This document shows, in pieces, positions 17,538 through 26,605 of a stretch of DNA of 64,000 nucleotides (the first letter of the stretch is position 1; the number at the start of each line of letters is the position of its first letter). The notes beneath the pieces were generated by a model that made no database searches, was not told the origin of the DNA, and was given only the letters and a program-made list of their open reading frames with translations. The stretch is from assembly GCF_017676345.1 (NCBI RefSeq), contig NZ_JAFFZM010000007.1:1-64000 (forward strand). The letters run 5' to 3'. Position numbers and translations under genes: made by a program. This stretch comes from Streptomyces smyrnaeus (lineage in GTDB: Bacteria; Actinomycetota; Actinomycetes; Streptomycetales; Streptomycetaceae).

Positions 17538-18562
17538 GCGTCCCGGTCGACGAGGCGGACCAGCATCTTGCCGGTGTTGGCGCCCTGCAGGACCCCCAAG
17601 AACGCCTCAGTGGCTCGCTCCAGACCATCGACGACGGTCGACTCGGTGCGCAGCGAGCCGTCGGCGAGCCAGCGCGCCGCGGTTGCGACCCACTCCGGGA
17701 ACAGGTCCAGGTGGTGGTTGACCAGCATCCCGCGCAGCGTCACCTGCCGGGCGGCGGACCGGAACAGGTTGTGCGGACCGGGCATCGGCGCGGTGGCGTT
17801 GTAGGTGCTGATGGCGCCGACCATGGCGATGCGGCCGTCCAACCGCATCGCGTCCAGCGCGGCCACCAGGTGGTCTCCGGCCACGGAGTCGAGGTAGACG
17901 TCGATGCCGTCGGGGGCGTGCTTCGCGAGCTGCCCGGCCAGATCGCCCTGCCGGTAGTCGATGGCGGCGTCGAAGCCGAATACCTCCACCAGCTTTCTTG
18001 TCTTGTCGGGTCCGCCGGCCGAACCGATCACCCGGGCGGCGCCGAGCTTGCGGGCCAGCTGGCCGGCCACACTGCCGACTGCTCCGGCGGCTGCCGAGAT
18101 GAACACCGTCTCACCGGCCCGCACCGGGGCGGTGCGGGTCAGTGCCGCATACGCGCTCAGTCCGGTGGTGCCCAACGGCCCCAGGTAAGCCTCGGCGGGG
18201 GCCAGTTGGGTATCGACGACGGTGGCCGCACCGGCATCGAGCAGCGCGTACTCCCGCCAGCCCAGAAAGTGCGAAACGGTCGCGCCGACCGGGATGGCGG
18301 CGGAGCGAGAAGCCACCACGGTGCCGACCGCGGAACCTTCCATGGCGGCGTCCAGCTGGAACGGCGGAATGTAGGACGGAACGTCGTTCATCCGGCCGCG
18401 CATATAGGGGTCGACTGACATCCAGGTGTTGCGCACCAGGATCTGTTCCTCAGCGGGAGCGGGGACCTCCGCCAGGACCGACGCGAAGTGCTCCGGTCCG
18501 GGTTGGCCCGACGGACGGGCGACGAGGCGGATTTCGCGGGACCGTACGGAAGGGGCAGGCAA
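17534..18562 (-). CDS. NADP-dependent medium-chain oxidoreductase (PTGR/CurA-like)
   Basis: The 342-residue protein belongs to the leukotriene B4 12-hydroxydehydrogenase/prostaglandin reductase group of zinc-independent MDR enzymes. It has 'TWMSVDPYMRGRMND' near residue 47, 'GPLGTTGLSAYAAL' and the nucleotide motif SAAAGAVGSVAGQLARKLGA. It then has 'IDVYLDSVAGDHL' and 'NHHLDLFPEWV'. These enzymes reduce activated C=C bonds of enones using NADPH. It is the first gene of an operon whose second gene (a quinone-reductase-like flavoprotein) has been truncated by a transposase remnant. Confidence 0.9.
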   Translation of the reverse strand: MPAPSVRSREIRLVARPSGQPGPEHFASVLAEVPAPAEEQILVRNTWMSVDPYMRGRMNDVPSYIPPFQLDAAMEGSAVGTVVASRSAAIPVGATVSHFLGWREYALLDAGAATVVDTQLAPAEAYLGPLGTTGLSAYAALTRTAPVRAGETVFISAAAGAVGSVAGQLARKLGAARVIGSAGGPDKTRKLVEVFGFDAAIDYRQGDLAGQLAKHAPDGIDVYLDSVAGDHLVAALDAMRLDGRIAMVGAISTYNATAPMPGPHNLFRSAARQVTLRGMLVNHHLDLFPEWVATAARWLADGSLRTESTVVDGLERATEAFLGVLQGANTGKMLVRLVDRDA

Positions 18563-18700
18563 GGGCGTTCTCCTTGGCGTTCGGGTATCGGGCGTGGACG
18601 GCCCAGGTGCGGCTCGGCCGGGTCCTGGTCGGCCGGGTGTGGTCGAGTGCGCGGTCCTGGGGAATGCAGGAGGCCAGGCAGTGTCGCCCTGCCCCGGAGT

Positions 18701-19561
18701 TCAGGGCGCGGTGCGGAGATAGTGCTCAGCGATCTCGTCGCTGGTGGTCAGCCATACCCCCGGGTGCTCGGCGAGGTAGGACAGCGCCTGGTCGAGGTAC
18801 CCGGCGCGGAAGGCCTGGCCGATGACGAAGGGGTGCAGCGCCAAAGCCATGACCCGTCCGCCGGCGGCGGAGTCGGCGTACAGTCGGTCGAACTGGTCGG
18901 TGACCACACGCACGAAGTCCGGCCCGGACATCCCCTGCATCATGAACATGCCGAGATCATTGAGCTCCACCGAGTACGGCACGCTGAGCATCCCCGGCAC
19001 ATTCAGGCGGAAGGGCTGGTCGTCGCACGTCCAGTCCAGGACGTAGCTCAGCCCGAGATCGGCGAGCAGCGACGGGGTGTGCAGTGTCTCGGTCAAAGCC
19101 GGGCCCAGCCAGCCGCGCGGACGGCGGCCGGTGGCCTGTTCGATGGTCTCGACGACCTCGGTCAGGTACCGGAGCTCGTCCTGCTCGGACATGTCGGCCT
19201 GGAGGGTGGAGTTGTCGCGGCCGTGCGCCAGCCACGCCCAGTCCCGGTCCCGGCCGGCCTTGATGATGTGCGGGTACTGGTGGCAGACGGCCGAGTTGAG
19301 CAGCACGCTGGGACGGATGCCGTGCCGATCGAGGATCTCGATGATCCGCCAGATGCCCACCCGCGGGCCGTAGTCGCGCCAGCCGTGGTTGAGCGGATCG
19401 GGCAGCAGACCCGCGGTCGCCTCGTTCAGACTGGTGGACGCCACACCGAGTTGGAAGTGCTCGACGTTCAGCCCGATGTAGAAGGCCACACGTGCGCCGC
19501 CGGGCCAGCGGATCGGCTCCCGCTCGGCAATGGGACTGTAGTCGTACAGCATGTTGTCCAT
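18701..19561 (-). CDS. Polysaccharide deacetylase-family (NodB-like) hydrolase
   Basis: The protein (about 287 residues from the ATG at 19561, ten bases after GGAAGG) has the beta/alpha barrel of carbohydrate esterase 4 relatives. Features include 'RVAFYIGLNVEHFQLG', GWRDYGPRVGIWRIIEILDR, 'VCHQYPHIIKAGRDRDWAWLAHG', 'GWLGPALTETLHTPSLLADLG' shortened, and 'ALALHPFVIGQAFR'. The Glu in NVEHF where NodB enzymes have TFDD, and the later HPF, resemble the group acting on allantoin, uracil or similar small amides (PuuE-like) rather than polysaccharide. It is divergent from the LysR gene at 19806. Confidence 0.8.
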   Translation of the reverse strand: MDNMLYDYSPIAEREPIRWPGGARVAFYIGLNVEHFQLGVASTSLNEATAGLLPDPLNHGWRDYGPRVGIWRIIEILDRHGIRPSVLLNSAVCHQYPHIIKAGRDRDWAWLAHGRDNSTLQADMSEQDELRYLTEVVETIEQATGRRPRGWLGPALTETLHTPSLLADLGLSYVLDWTCDDQPFRLNVPGMLSVPYSVELNDLGMFMMQGMSGPDFVRVVTDQFDRLYADSAAGGRVMALALHPFVIGQAFRAGYLDQALSYLAEHPGVWLTTSDEIAEHYLRTAP

Positions 19562-19805
19562 CGGATGCATACCTTCCGTACACAGGTTGACGGTGACCGC
19601 ACCGCGCCATCCGGCGCGGACGGCAGGACTGAAGCGCTCACCCAGAGCCGCGTCGGCGACACGCGCCGCGCAGCCCTTGAAGGCCGGCTGCACGCCTGCT
19701 CCTCAACATCACCTACAAGGGCTCCATCACTCTCACCCAGGCCCGGACCTGGAACAATGGCGTTCCGAGGAAGAGCGGATTAGCTGAACTAATGAACGGG
19801 GGGGC

Positions 19806-20753
19806 ATGGAGCGGCACGAGATCGAAGTCTTCTTGACCTTGGCGGAGGAGTTGCATTTCGGCCGCACCGCCGATCGCCTCGGCCTGACCCAGGGCCGGGT
19901 GAGCCAGACCGTCAAGAAGCTGGAGCGCCGCTTCGGCGCCGACCTGTTCGAGCGCACCAGTCGCCGCGTCGCCCTGACCCGGCTCGGCAAGCAACTGCGC
20001 GACGGTATTGAACCGCCCTACCAGCGCATCCAGGAGGAGATCGCCGCGGTCGCCGCAGCCGGCCGCGGTGTCACCGGCACGTTGCGCGTCGGTTTCTCCG
20101 GCGCGTTCACCGGACACCTGCTGCAGCACATCACCGAGCAATACGCGCGGCGCCACCCCGGTGTGGAGGTCCGCCTTCAGCAGATCCAGCTGTTCGATCC
20201 GTTCGGCCCGCTGCGAGCGGGCCAGGTCGATGTCCAGGTGACGGAGCGGCCGGTGAACGAACCCGACCTGACCCTCGGTCCGGTGCTGGTCCGCGAACCG
20301 CGGGCCCTGCTCGTGGCAAACGCCCATCCGTTCGCCCTGCGTGAGTCGGTGAGCATCGAGGACTGGGCCGATTGCAGGCTGCTGTCGGTGGGAGGGGCGA
20401 GCGCCCCGCAGTACTGGCTCGAGCACCTGTTTCCGACCCGGACACCGTCCGGACGGCCCATCCCCCGGGGGCCGGCCGTTCTGTACTGGGAGGACGCCAT
20501 GACTGTGATCCGCGCCAACCAGGCCGTCTGCCCGCTCTCGCTGGCCGCGTCGCGGTACTACACCCACACCGGCCTGGCCTACCTCCCGGTGCCGGATGCA
20601 CCACCGCTGGAGTACGGCCTGGTGTGGCAGACGGCCCGTTCGACCAAGCTCGCACTGGCGTTCATCCAGGCTGCCGAGGCCGCGGTGAACGCCAGGGGCG
20701 GACCGGATCGAGCCCTGGCCACTCTGCACGACAGCACCCGCGAGACCACATGA
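19806..20753 (+). CDS. LysR-family transcriptional regulator
   Basis: The 315-residue protein has a LysR winged helix (HEIEVFLTLAEELHFGRTAD, 'RLGLTQGRVSQTVKKLERRF'). It also has an effector domain beginning TLRVGFSGAFTGHLLQHITE with YYTHTGLAYLPV toward the end. The 'GRVSQTVKKLE' variant of the recognition helix defines a large Streptomyces subgroup. It is divergent from the polysaccharide-deacetylase-type gene, the likely target, with 244 bases between starts. No operator is obvious by eye. Confidence 0.92.
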   Translation: MERHEIEVFLTLAEELHFGRTADRLGLTQGRVSQTVKKLERRFGADLFERTSRRVALTRLGKQLRDGIEPPYQRIQEEIAAVAAAGRGVTGTLRVGFSGAFTGHLLQHITEQYARRHPGVEVRLQQIQLFDPFGPLRAGQVDVQVTERPVNEPDLTLGPVLVREPRALLVANAHPFALRESVSIEDWADCRLLSVGGASAPQYWLEHLFPTRTPSGRPIPRGPAVLYWEDAMTVIRANQAVCPLSLAASRYYTHTGLAYLPVPDAPPLEYGLVWQTARSTKLALAFIQAAEAAVNARGGPDRALATLHDSTRETT

Positions 20754-21423
20754 GGGCAATCAGGCCCATGCCGATACGCGGATTACGAAGTGAGACCCCG
20801 ACCCTGGCCATGTATCCGACGAGCGTTGGGGTTCCGGCCGTCGGCGCAGGCGGCCGAGTAACGGCTGACGGAGTGGAGGGCAACGCAGGTATGCCCGGTT
20901 GAGCTGGTCGAGGACCGGCAGCGGGAGGCCCCTGCTCGTCAGTGCCGCGTCGAGCCGAAGAAGGACAGGCTGCCCTGACGCTCCTGCGCCTGGACACGGA
21001 AACCATCCCCCTGTGTGGAGCGTACCGACGCCAACCTCGCGGCACCTCACCCGCAGGACATGGACCACTCCCCCACTGATCACACCGTTGAGGACGGACG
21101 AGCTGCCGCCGGTTGCCCAGTAATCCCACGTCGCCGCAATTGACGGCACCGAGAGGCTGCACGCGTTGACCCGTACCACGTACACCGGCGTGCTCGATGC
21201 CGCTGAAACCTGTTCTCCGGCAGACCTGTTTCCACCAGGGGCTTCACGCAGCCTGATGTCACATCAGGCCGGGCGCGAGACTGCTCTACTGATCGGTCAC
21301 CTGCGAGCCGCAGCATCCTTCTGTCCTGCGGTGCGTTCTCCAGTAGTCAGGAAGATCCCGGACCTGTCGGACGGGCGGCACGAGCCAATACTCTGAGCCC
21401 CGTTCGCACTATCTGGGAGAGTC
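20754..21423. other. Gene-free stretch before the VOC gene
   Basis: About 670 bases contain no frame I can assign. Competing frames on both strands have poor codon bias. The promoter of the VOC gene should lie near the right end; TATCTGGGAGAGTC at 21409-21422 supplies a plausible ribosome site. Confidence 0.35.
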
Positions 21424-21819
21424 ATGACAAGTAGGTTCACCGAGTTGGCCGTTGACTGCCACGATCCGGAGAGGCTCGCGGCCTTCTGGTGCGAAGTCCT
21501 GGACTTCAAAGTGATCGACCGGAGCGAGAGCAAGGTCGAGATCGGCTCCTGGGTGCCGACCGTCGAGGATGTCCGGGCCCGCCAAATGCCACCCACCCTG
21601 CTGTTCGTCCAGGTGCCCGAGGGCAAGATCGTGAAGAATCGGCTCCACCTCGACGTCAGCCCGATCGATGGCAGCACCGACGACGAGGTGGCCAGACTGA
21701 TCGGCCTCGGCGCCACCAAGACGGACGTGGGCCAAGGCTCAGACCGAAACTGGGTGGTCATGGCCGACCCCGAGGGCAACGAGTTCGACGTCCTACGCAC
21801 CCTGGCACCGCAGAACTAG
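21424..21819 (+). CDS. VOC-family (glyoxalase-like) protein
   Basis: The 131-residue protein is a single vicinal-oxygen-chelate unit typical of actinobacterial small glyoxalase-like proteins. It has FTELAVDCHDPERLAAFWCE at the N-terminus, 'LLFVQVPEGKIVKNRLHLDV' in the middle and NWVVMADPEGNEFDVLR at the end. Known members are metal-dependent lyases, dioxygenases or antibiotic-binding resistance proteins; the function here is unknown. Its TAG stop lies inside the CTAG target of the IS701-type element that begins at 21820, so the insertion lies immediately after the gene and left it intact. Confidence 0.9.
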   Translation: MTSRFTELAVDCHDPERLAAFWCEVLDFKVIDRSESKVEIGSWVPTVEDVRARQMPPTLLFVQVPEGKIVKNRLHLDVSPIDGSTDDEVARLIGLGATKTDVGQGSDRNWVVMADPEGNEFDVLRTLAPQN

Positions 21820-22878
21820 TACTCCAGTGCTGAGCTGGTTCTTCTTCGGTAGTGGCAGCGGCGGGCGAGGGCTTGGTGTCGTCAGCGCCAGAGGGACCGG
21901 TTCAGGGCGCGGGTGACTGGTCCGTGGTGGGGTGTGGGTCGGGGCAGCAGAGCGTCCAGGAGTCTGCGGGCTTCTGCCACGGTGAAGCGGATGGTGCTGG
22001 TGGGGTCGTTTCTGCTGGCCCCCTTTCGGTGGTCCGGACTGCGATGGTGGTCAGGAACGCGTAGGCGAGCATGGCCAGGGTGATATGCCGGTGCCAGCCC
22101 GGATAGCGACGGACTTCATACTGGTCGAGGCCGCATTTGTTCTTTGCGGCCTGGCATGCTTCCTCGATCGCCCACCGCGAGCCGGCGACCCGGACCAGGT
22201 CAGCGGCCCTCGTGCCGTTGGGCGCATAGGCAAGGTAGTAGGCGATCTCGACGGGGACGGACACGCTGCGGCGGGCCAGTACCCATCCTGATGGGTGGGC
22301 CGGTCGCCGTCGAAGGCACCGATCGCCGGCAGGCGTGCGGCGGCCCAGTCGTAGAGGCGCGGGCCTTTGGCACCGTCTCCGCAGGAACGTCGTTGGCGCT
22401 TCCCCTTTGGTTGCGAACCCGCGACTGTCAGGAACTCTCGCCGCTCGGCACCGGTCCTCGTCCGCGGTCCAGGACTGGGACAGATACAGTTCCCGGTCCA
22501 CCAGCGCTCTGCCCCTTGACGTGGCGTAGGCGGCGAAGACTCCGATCTGGCAGTTCTCCGTGCGACCGGCCGTGCCGGAGTACTGCCGCTGCACGCCGGC
22601 GGATGTGATGCCCTTCTTGAGGAAGCCGGTGCCGTCCACGATCAGGACCCCGCCCGGGGGGCCAAGTCCCGCTCGGCGACGTCCTGCTGCACGTCGTCCC
22701 GGACCGCGTCAGCGAGCCAGGCCGCACCGTTCAAAAGATGCTCGAAGTCGGCCGGGCCACGGTGACCTGCATACTCGGTGAGCTGCCAGCCGTTCTTCCG
22801 CTCCACCGGAGCCAGTAGACCATGACCAGCCAGCACTACGAATCCGACCAGCTCAAGCAACGATTTCTGACTGGAGTA
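21820..22878 (-). mobile_element. Degenerate IS701-family insertion sequence
   Basis: Perfect 9-bp terminal repeats TACTCCAGT (21820-21828) and ACTGGAGTA (22870-22878) bound the element. CTAG flanks it on both sides (21816-21819 and 22879-22882), the 4-bp target duplication expected for IS701 (YTAR). At 1,059 bp it is some 300 bp shorter than typical members and its transposase is broken, so it is probably immobile by itself. Confidence 0.75.
21902..22850 (-). pseudogene. IS701-family transposase, degenerate
   Basis: Reading leftward: APVERKNGWQLTEYAGHRGP, then 'ADFEHLLNGAAWLADAVRDD' with VQQDVAE, then in another frame 'VDGTGFLKKGITSAGVQRQY', 'NCQIGVFAAYATSRGRALVD' and RELYLSQSW. After a scrambled stretch come EIAYYLAYAPNGTRAADLVR, then 'RWAIEEACQAAKNKCGLDQY' and WHRHITLAMLAYAFL. 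These are the standard IS701 blocks including the final WxIEE. The N-terminus is shortened and at least three frameshifts are present. Confidence 0.75.
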
Positions 22879-22948
22879 CTAGGGCGTTTCGTTTGGATCA
22901 TCGGGCGGTGCGTAACATCGCTCGTCGGAGCCAGGGGAGGCGCAAGGC

Positions 22949-23188
22949 ATGGGAATGTTCAGCAAGGACCACACTGAGCAGCGGGTACCTTCGCCCGCGT
23001 TGGTTGACGAGGCGAAGGCCAATCCAGGGGGTTGGGTGTACGAGATCGACAGAGGCATGGTCGATGATCCCTGTGGGGCTGTGCCCCCTGAGGCCATCAT
23101 CGGGGCTTGGAAGGTAGATGCAAGCGGGAAGCTCTCTGGCGACTATCAGGCGAATCCGAACTACCGGCCTCGGGCGACAGGGCAGTAG
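22949..23188 (+). CDS. Hypothetical 79-aa protein carried inside the IS
   Basis: The small hydrophilic protein (MGMFSKDHTEQRVPSPALVD start; later NPGGWVYEIDRGMVDDPCGA, 'PPEAIIGAWKVDASGKLSGD' and NPNYRP) has a compact, tryptophan-containing pattern and good codon bias. It lies between the left terminal repeat and the transposase, so it travels with the element. The function is unknown. Similar proteins are, as far as I recall, common in Streptomyces genomes and could be host proteins captured by the element. Confidence 0.7.
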   Translation: MGMFSKDHTEQRVPSPALVDEAKANPGGWVYEIDRGMVDDPCGAVPPEAIIGAWKVDASGKLSGDYQANPNYRPRATGQ

Positions 23189-23212
23189 TCCGTTTCGAAC
23201 GAAGCGGCTCGG

Positions 23213-24093
23213 ATGTTTCGTTTCAATCAGCGGCTCGTTGGTCCAGGCGTGCCGTTGACTGATGTGCAGTGGGCCCGGATTGAGCCGTTGCTCCCGGACC
23301 GGACGCCGAAGCGGGGTGGCCGCTGGAGGGACCACCGGGAGATGATCGATGCGATCGCCTTCAAGTTCCACAGCGGAACCCAGTGGGTGCACCTGCCGGA
23401 GAAGTACGGCAACTGGCGGGGCGTCTACAACCGGCTGCGGATGTGGGCCATCGACGGCACCTGGGAGCGGGTGTTCACCGCGCTGGTCGCGCAGGCCGAT
23501 GCGGATGAAGACCTGGAATGGGCCGTCTCGGTGGACTCCACGATCGTGCGCGCCCACCAGCACGCCGCCGGGGCCCGCAAAAAGGGGCTCCGGCAGGCGA
23601 GCCAGCCAACCACGCCATCGGACGCTCCCGCGGCGGTCTGACAACGAAGATCCACCTCGCCGCCGACAGCGCCTGCCGGCCGCTGGCATTCGTCCTGACC
23701 GCAGGTCAGGCCTGTGACGCACCCGCCTTCACAGCCGTGATGGACCGCCTGCGCGTTCCCCGGCCCCGGGGACGCCCCCGCACCAGGCCGGACGTCGTCC
23801 TGGCCGACAAGGCGTATTCCTCACGCGCGATCCGCGGGCATCTGCGCACACGCGGTATCCGGGCCGTGATTCCCATCCCGGCGGACCAGCAGCGTCACCG
23901 CTTGCGCCGGGGCAGTCATGGCGGCCGACCACCCGCCTTCGACCGTGAAGTCTACAAACAGCGCAATACCGTCGAGCGATGTATCAACCGCCTCAAGCAA
24001 TGGCGAGGCATCGCCACCCGCTACGAGAAGACCGCGACCATCTACCTGGCCGCACTCCACATCACAGGCATCTTCATCTGGTCCGCCCGGTGA
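23213..24093 (+). CDS. IS5-family transposase expressed by -1 frameshifting
   Basis: The first frame (23213 to stop 23641) gives the N-terminal part: VPLTDVQWARIEPLLPDRTP, 'RDHREMIDAIAFKFHSGTQW' and 'VSVDSTIVRAHQHAAGARKKG' shortened, with the first catalytic Asp. The second frame continues, from about 23585 to 24093, with HAIGRSRGGLTTKIHLAADS, 'VVLADKAYSSRAIRGHLRTR' (second Asp) and NTVERCINRLKQWRGIATRY (Glu). A slippery A AAG GGG heptamer at 23581-23587 is phased correctly for a -1 shift. The complete DDE enzyme would be about 293 residues. No other damage is seen. Confidence 0.8.
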
Positions 24094-24115
24094 TCTAAAC
24101 GAAACCGCCTAGGAG

Positions 24116-24970
24116 TCAGTGCAGTTCGGCGCTGGCCTTGCGGTCGGTCACCGAGACGAGGTGGTGGAGCGCGGTCTCCGAGGGTGAGCCCGGTTCGGCG
24201 ACCAGGAGTTCCATTTCGCTCAGGTCGGCGTCGCCGGGCAGCAGGACCGTCTCGCCGCTGAGTTCGAGGCGGCCCACGACCGGGTGTGTGAAGGCGTAGT
24301 CGCGGCTGCTCCACAGGGCCACGCTCTGCTCGCCCCACAGCCGCTGGAAGTCGGCGCTGGTGTCCCGCATCGCTTCGACGTGGGCTGCGAGGGCGGAGTC
24401 GCCCGGGCTGCGGGCCAGGAGCACCCGCAGATACGACACGTGTGCCCGGGAGAAGCCCGGCCAGCCGTCACCGAGCATCTGCCGGAACTCCTGGTTGCAG
24501 AACACCTGGTGCGACCAGGTGCGCTGCTCGGGCGGTGAAGAGGCGAGATCGACCAGGGCGGCGGCGGGGCGGTTCCACGCGACGATGTCCGTGTGGTGGC
24601 CGAGGACGAACACCGGATGGTGGGTCATGGAGTCCAGCAACCGCTGGAGCCCGGGCCGGAGGCGGACCGGGCTCTGCCGTTTTGGTGTCTGCGGTGGGTG
24701 GGCGAGCCGGTGGAGGTAGAGCCGCTCGTCCTCGTCGAGCCGCAAGGCCCCGGCGATGGCGTCGAGGACGGTGGGGGACACATTGTCTGTCTTTCCCTGT
24801 TCGAGCCGCGTGTAGTGGGCGACGCTGACGCCGGCGTACAGGGCGAGTTCCTCGCGCCGCAGCCCGGGGACGCGCCGCTGCCCCTGGTACCGGGGCAGTC
24901 CGACGTCCTCGGGCCGCAGCCGCGCACGCCGCGATTTCAAAAACTCGCTCAACTCGCCCCGTACGTCCAT
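24116..24970 (-). CDS. XRE-family regulator with MmyB-like ligand-binding domain
   Basis: From the ATG at 24970 the 284-residue product has an HTH (ELSEFLKSRRARLRPEDVGL, 'RRVPGLRREELALYAGVSVA' then HYTRLEQGK). It also has the MmyB-type ligand domain ('HHTDIVAWNRPAAALVDLAS', SYLRVLLARSPGDSALAAHV, 'HPVVGRLELSGETVLLPGD'). The gene follows the MFS pump on the same strand, 96 bases downstream, and is probably the local regulator of the pump and reductase block. Its stop lies 3 bases from the CTAG flank of the IS5-like element, so the insertion just missed it. Confidence 0.92.
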   Translation of the reverse strand: MDVRGELSEFLKSRRARLRPEDVGLPRYQGQRRVPGLRREELALYAGVSVAHYTRLEQGKTDNVSPTVLDAIAGALRLDEDERLYLHRLAHPPQTPKRQSPVRLRPGLQRLLDSMTHHPVFVLGHHTDIVAWNRPAAALVDLASSPPEQRTWSHQVFCNQEFRQMLGDGWPGFSRAHVSYLRVLLARSPGDSALAAHVEAMRDTSADFQRLWGEQSVALWSSRDYAFTHPVVGRLELSGETVLLPGDADLSEMELLVAEPGSPSETALHHLVSVTDRKASAELH

Positions 24971-25066
24971 GCGCAGGGACTTTAGCAACCGGACGTGGCC
25001 CGCCGGTGGAGAGCACGGTTGTCCCGTGCCATGTGGGCTCCCCCGCGCCCCGCGCACACTGCCCGC

Positions 25067-26548
25067 TCAGTCGGTGCTGTGCAGCTGTGCCGGGCCGCGG
25101 GCGGGCACCGGCTGGGGGCGGTTGTCGCGCGCGGTGATCCGGGGCCGAGGCCGTGGCAGCTTCAGCGCGACCGGGACGGCCAGCAGCATGACGGCGCCCA
25201 GGGTGAGGACGGCGGTGCGCATGCCCTCGGCGGAGGCGGCACGCAGGGCTGTTCCGCTCAGGCCCGTGAGGTCGTGGTTGGCGACGGCGACGAGCAGCGC
25301 GAGCCCGGCCGCCGTGCCGACCTGCAGTGCGGTGGAGGCCACCCCGGAGGCGAGGCCCTGCTCGTGCTCGGCCACCCCGGTACCGGCGGCGTTCCACATC
25401 GCTGTGTAGGTGGCGCCCATGCCCAGGCCGACGACGATGACCCCGGCCAGCGTGGTCAGTGCCGATCCGTCGACGCGCAGGCCGGGGGCGAGGAGTCCGG
25501 CGCCCGCGGCGTTGACGACGATGCCGGTCAGCAGCGTGCCACGGGTGCCCAGGCGCTGGATCAGCCGCTCGCTGAGGAAGCTGCCTGCCGTGATGGACAG
25601 GGTCGAGGCGAGGAAGGCCAGGCCGGTCTCCAAGGCGCTGAAGCCGAGCACGTCCTGGTAGTAGAGGGTCAGGAAGTACGGGACGGCGTTCATCGTCAGT
25701 CCGAAGACCAGGATGACGACGACGGCACCGCTGAGCGACCGGTTGTGGAAGAGCTGCAGTGGCATCAGCGGGTTCCGGCCGCGGGCCTGGATGCGGACGA
25801 AGACGGCCAGCAGGAGGACCGCGAGCGCGGCGGCGGCCAGCACCTCGGTCTGCGTCCAGCCGGTCTCGGAGCCGTGCGCGACCGCGTAGATGAGCAGGGT
25901 GACGCCGCCGGTGCCGGTCAGCGTGCCGGGGACGTCGATGCTGCCCCGGGTGACGCGGCCGTCGGCGGACAGCAGCGCGAAGGCACCGACGACTCCCGCC
26001 AAGGCCAGTGGGACGTTGACGTAGAAAACGGCCTGCCAGCCCAGCGTCTGGGTGAGGACTCCGCCGGCCAGTGACCCTGCGGTGAGTCCTCCGGCACCGG
26101 CCATGGCCCAGATGGTGAGCGCGCGATTGCGTTGGGGGCCCTCGGCGAAGGTGGTGTTGACCAGGGCCAGCACCGCTGGGAACAGGACCGCTCCGGCCAG
26201 GCCCTGCAGGCCGCGGGCGGCGAGCAGTACGCCCGGTGTGGTGGCGAGGCCGCCCAGCAGGGAGGCGACACCGTACAGCGCCATACCGAGTACGAACATC
26301 CGTCTGCGCCCAAAAAGATCGCAGAGCCGTCCGCCGAGGAGTAGGAAGCCGCCGTAGAGGACGGCGTACGCGGTGACCACCCACTGCAGGGTGTGCGCGG
26401 TGAAGCCGACGTCGGCGGCGATGTCGGGCAGCGCCACGTAGATGATGGTGAAGTCGAGACTGATGATCAGGTGGCCGAGCGCCAGCAGCGCCAGGCTCCA
26501 CCCCGGCCGCCGACCGCCGGGGTGAGGTGAGGGCTGTGGGGAGAGCAT
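25067..26548 (-). CDS. MFS drug:H+ antiporter, DHA2 (14-helix) family
   Basis: The 493-residue protein has the EmrB/QacA pattern: helix 1 ALLALGHLIISLDFTIIYVA (motif D1, LDxTIVxVALP), then 'LQWVVTAYAVLYGGFLLLGG', the motif A loop RLCDLFGRRRMFVLGM, 'AARGLQGLAGAVLFPAVLAL' and motif C-like 'GAGGLTAGSLAGGVL'. Fourteen hydrophobic segments are predicted by eye. Such pumps expel cationic or amphipathic drugs from the cytoplasm using the proton gradient. It follows an imine-reductase-like gene by 57 bases and precedes an XRE regulator, all on the minus strand. Confidence 0.92.
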   Translation of the reverse strand: MLSPQPSPHPGGRRPGWSLALLALGHLIISLDFTIIYVALPDIAADVGFTAHTLQWVVTAYAVLYGGFLLLGGRLCDLFGRRRMFVLGMALYGVASLLGGLATTPGVLLAARGLQGLAGAVLFPAVLALVNTTFAEGPQRNRALTIWAMAGAGGLTAGSLAGGVLTQTLGWQAVFYVNVPLALAGVVGAFALLSADGRVTRGSIDVPGTLTGTGGVTLLIYAVAHGSETGWTQTEVLAAAALAVLLLAVFVRIQARGRNPLMPLQLFHNRSLSGAVVVILVFGLTMNAVPYFLTLYYQDVLGFSALETGLAFLASTLSITAGSFLSERLIQRLGTRGTLLTGIVVNAAGAGLLAPGLRVDGSALTTLAGVIVVGLGMGATYTAMWNAAGTGVAEHEQGLASGVASTALQVGTAAGLALLVAVANHDLTGLSGTALRAASAEGMRTAVLTLGAVMLLAVPVALKLPRPRPRITARDNRPQPVPARGPAQLHSTD

Positions 26549-26605
26549 GGGTGTGCCGTTTCCTTCGTCGGGTGGGTGCGCTCACGTGTGCGGGCGGTGT
26601 CCGCC

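Larger units (their letters stand above)
22883..24108 (+). mobile_element. IS5-like insertion sequence, apparently intact, with passenger gene
   Basis: About 27-bp imperfect terminal repeats bound the element. The left end starts GGGCGTTTCGTTTGGATCA. The inverted right end starts GGCGGTTTCGTTTAGATCA, and both continue with CGGGCGG, giving roughly 23 of 27 matches. CTAG occurs on each side (22879-22882 and 24109-24112) as a 4-bp target duplication. Inside are a 79-residue gene and a transposase in two overlapping frames joined by a slippery site. The left CTAG is shared with the preceding IS701-type element. Confidence 0.75.
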
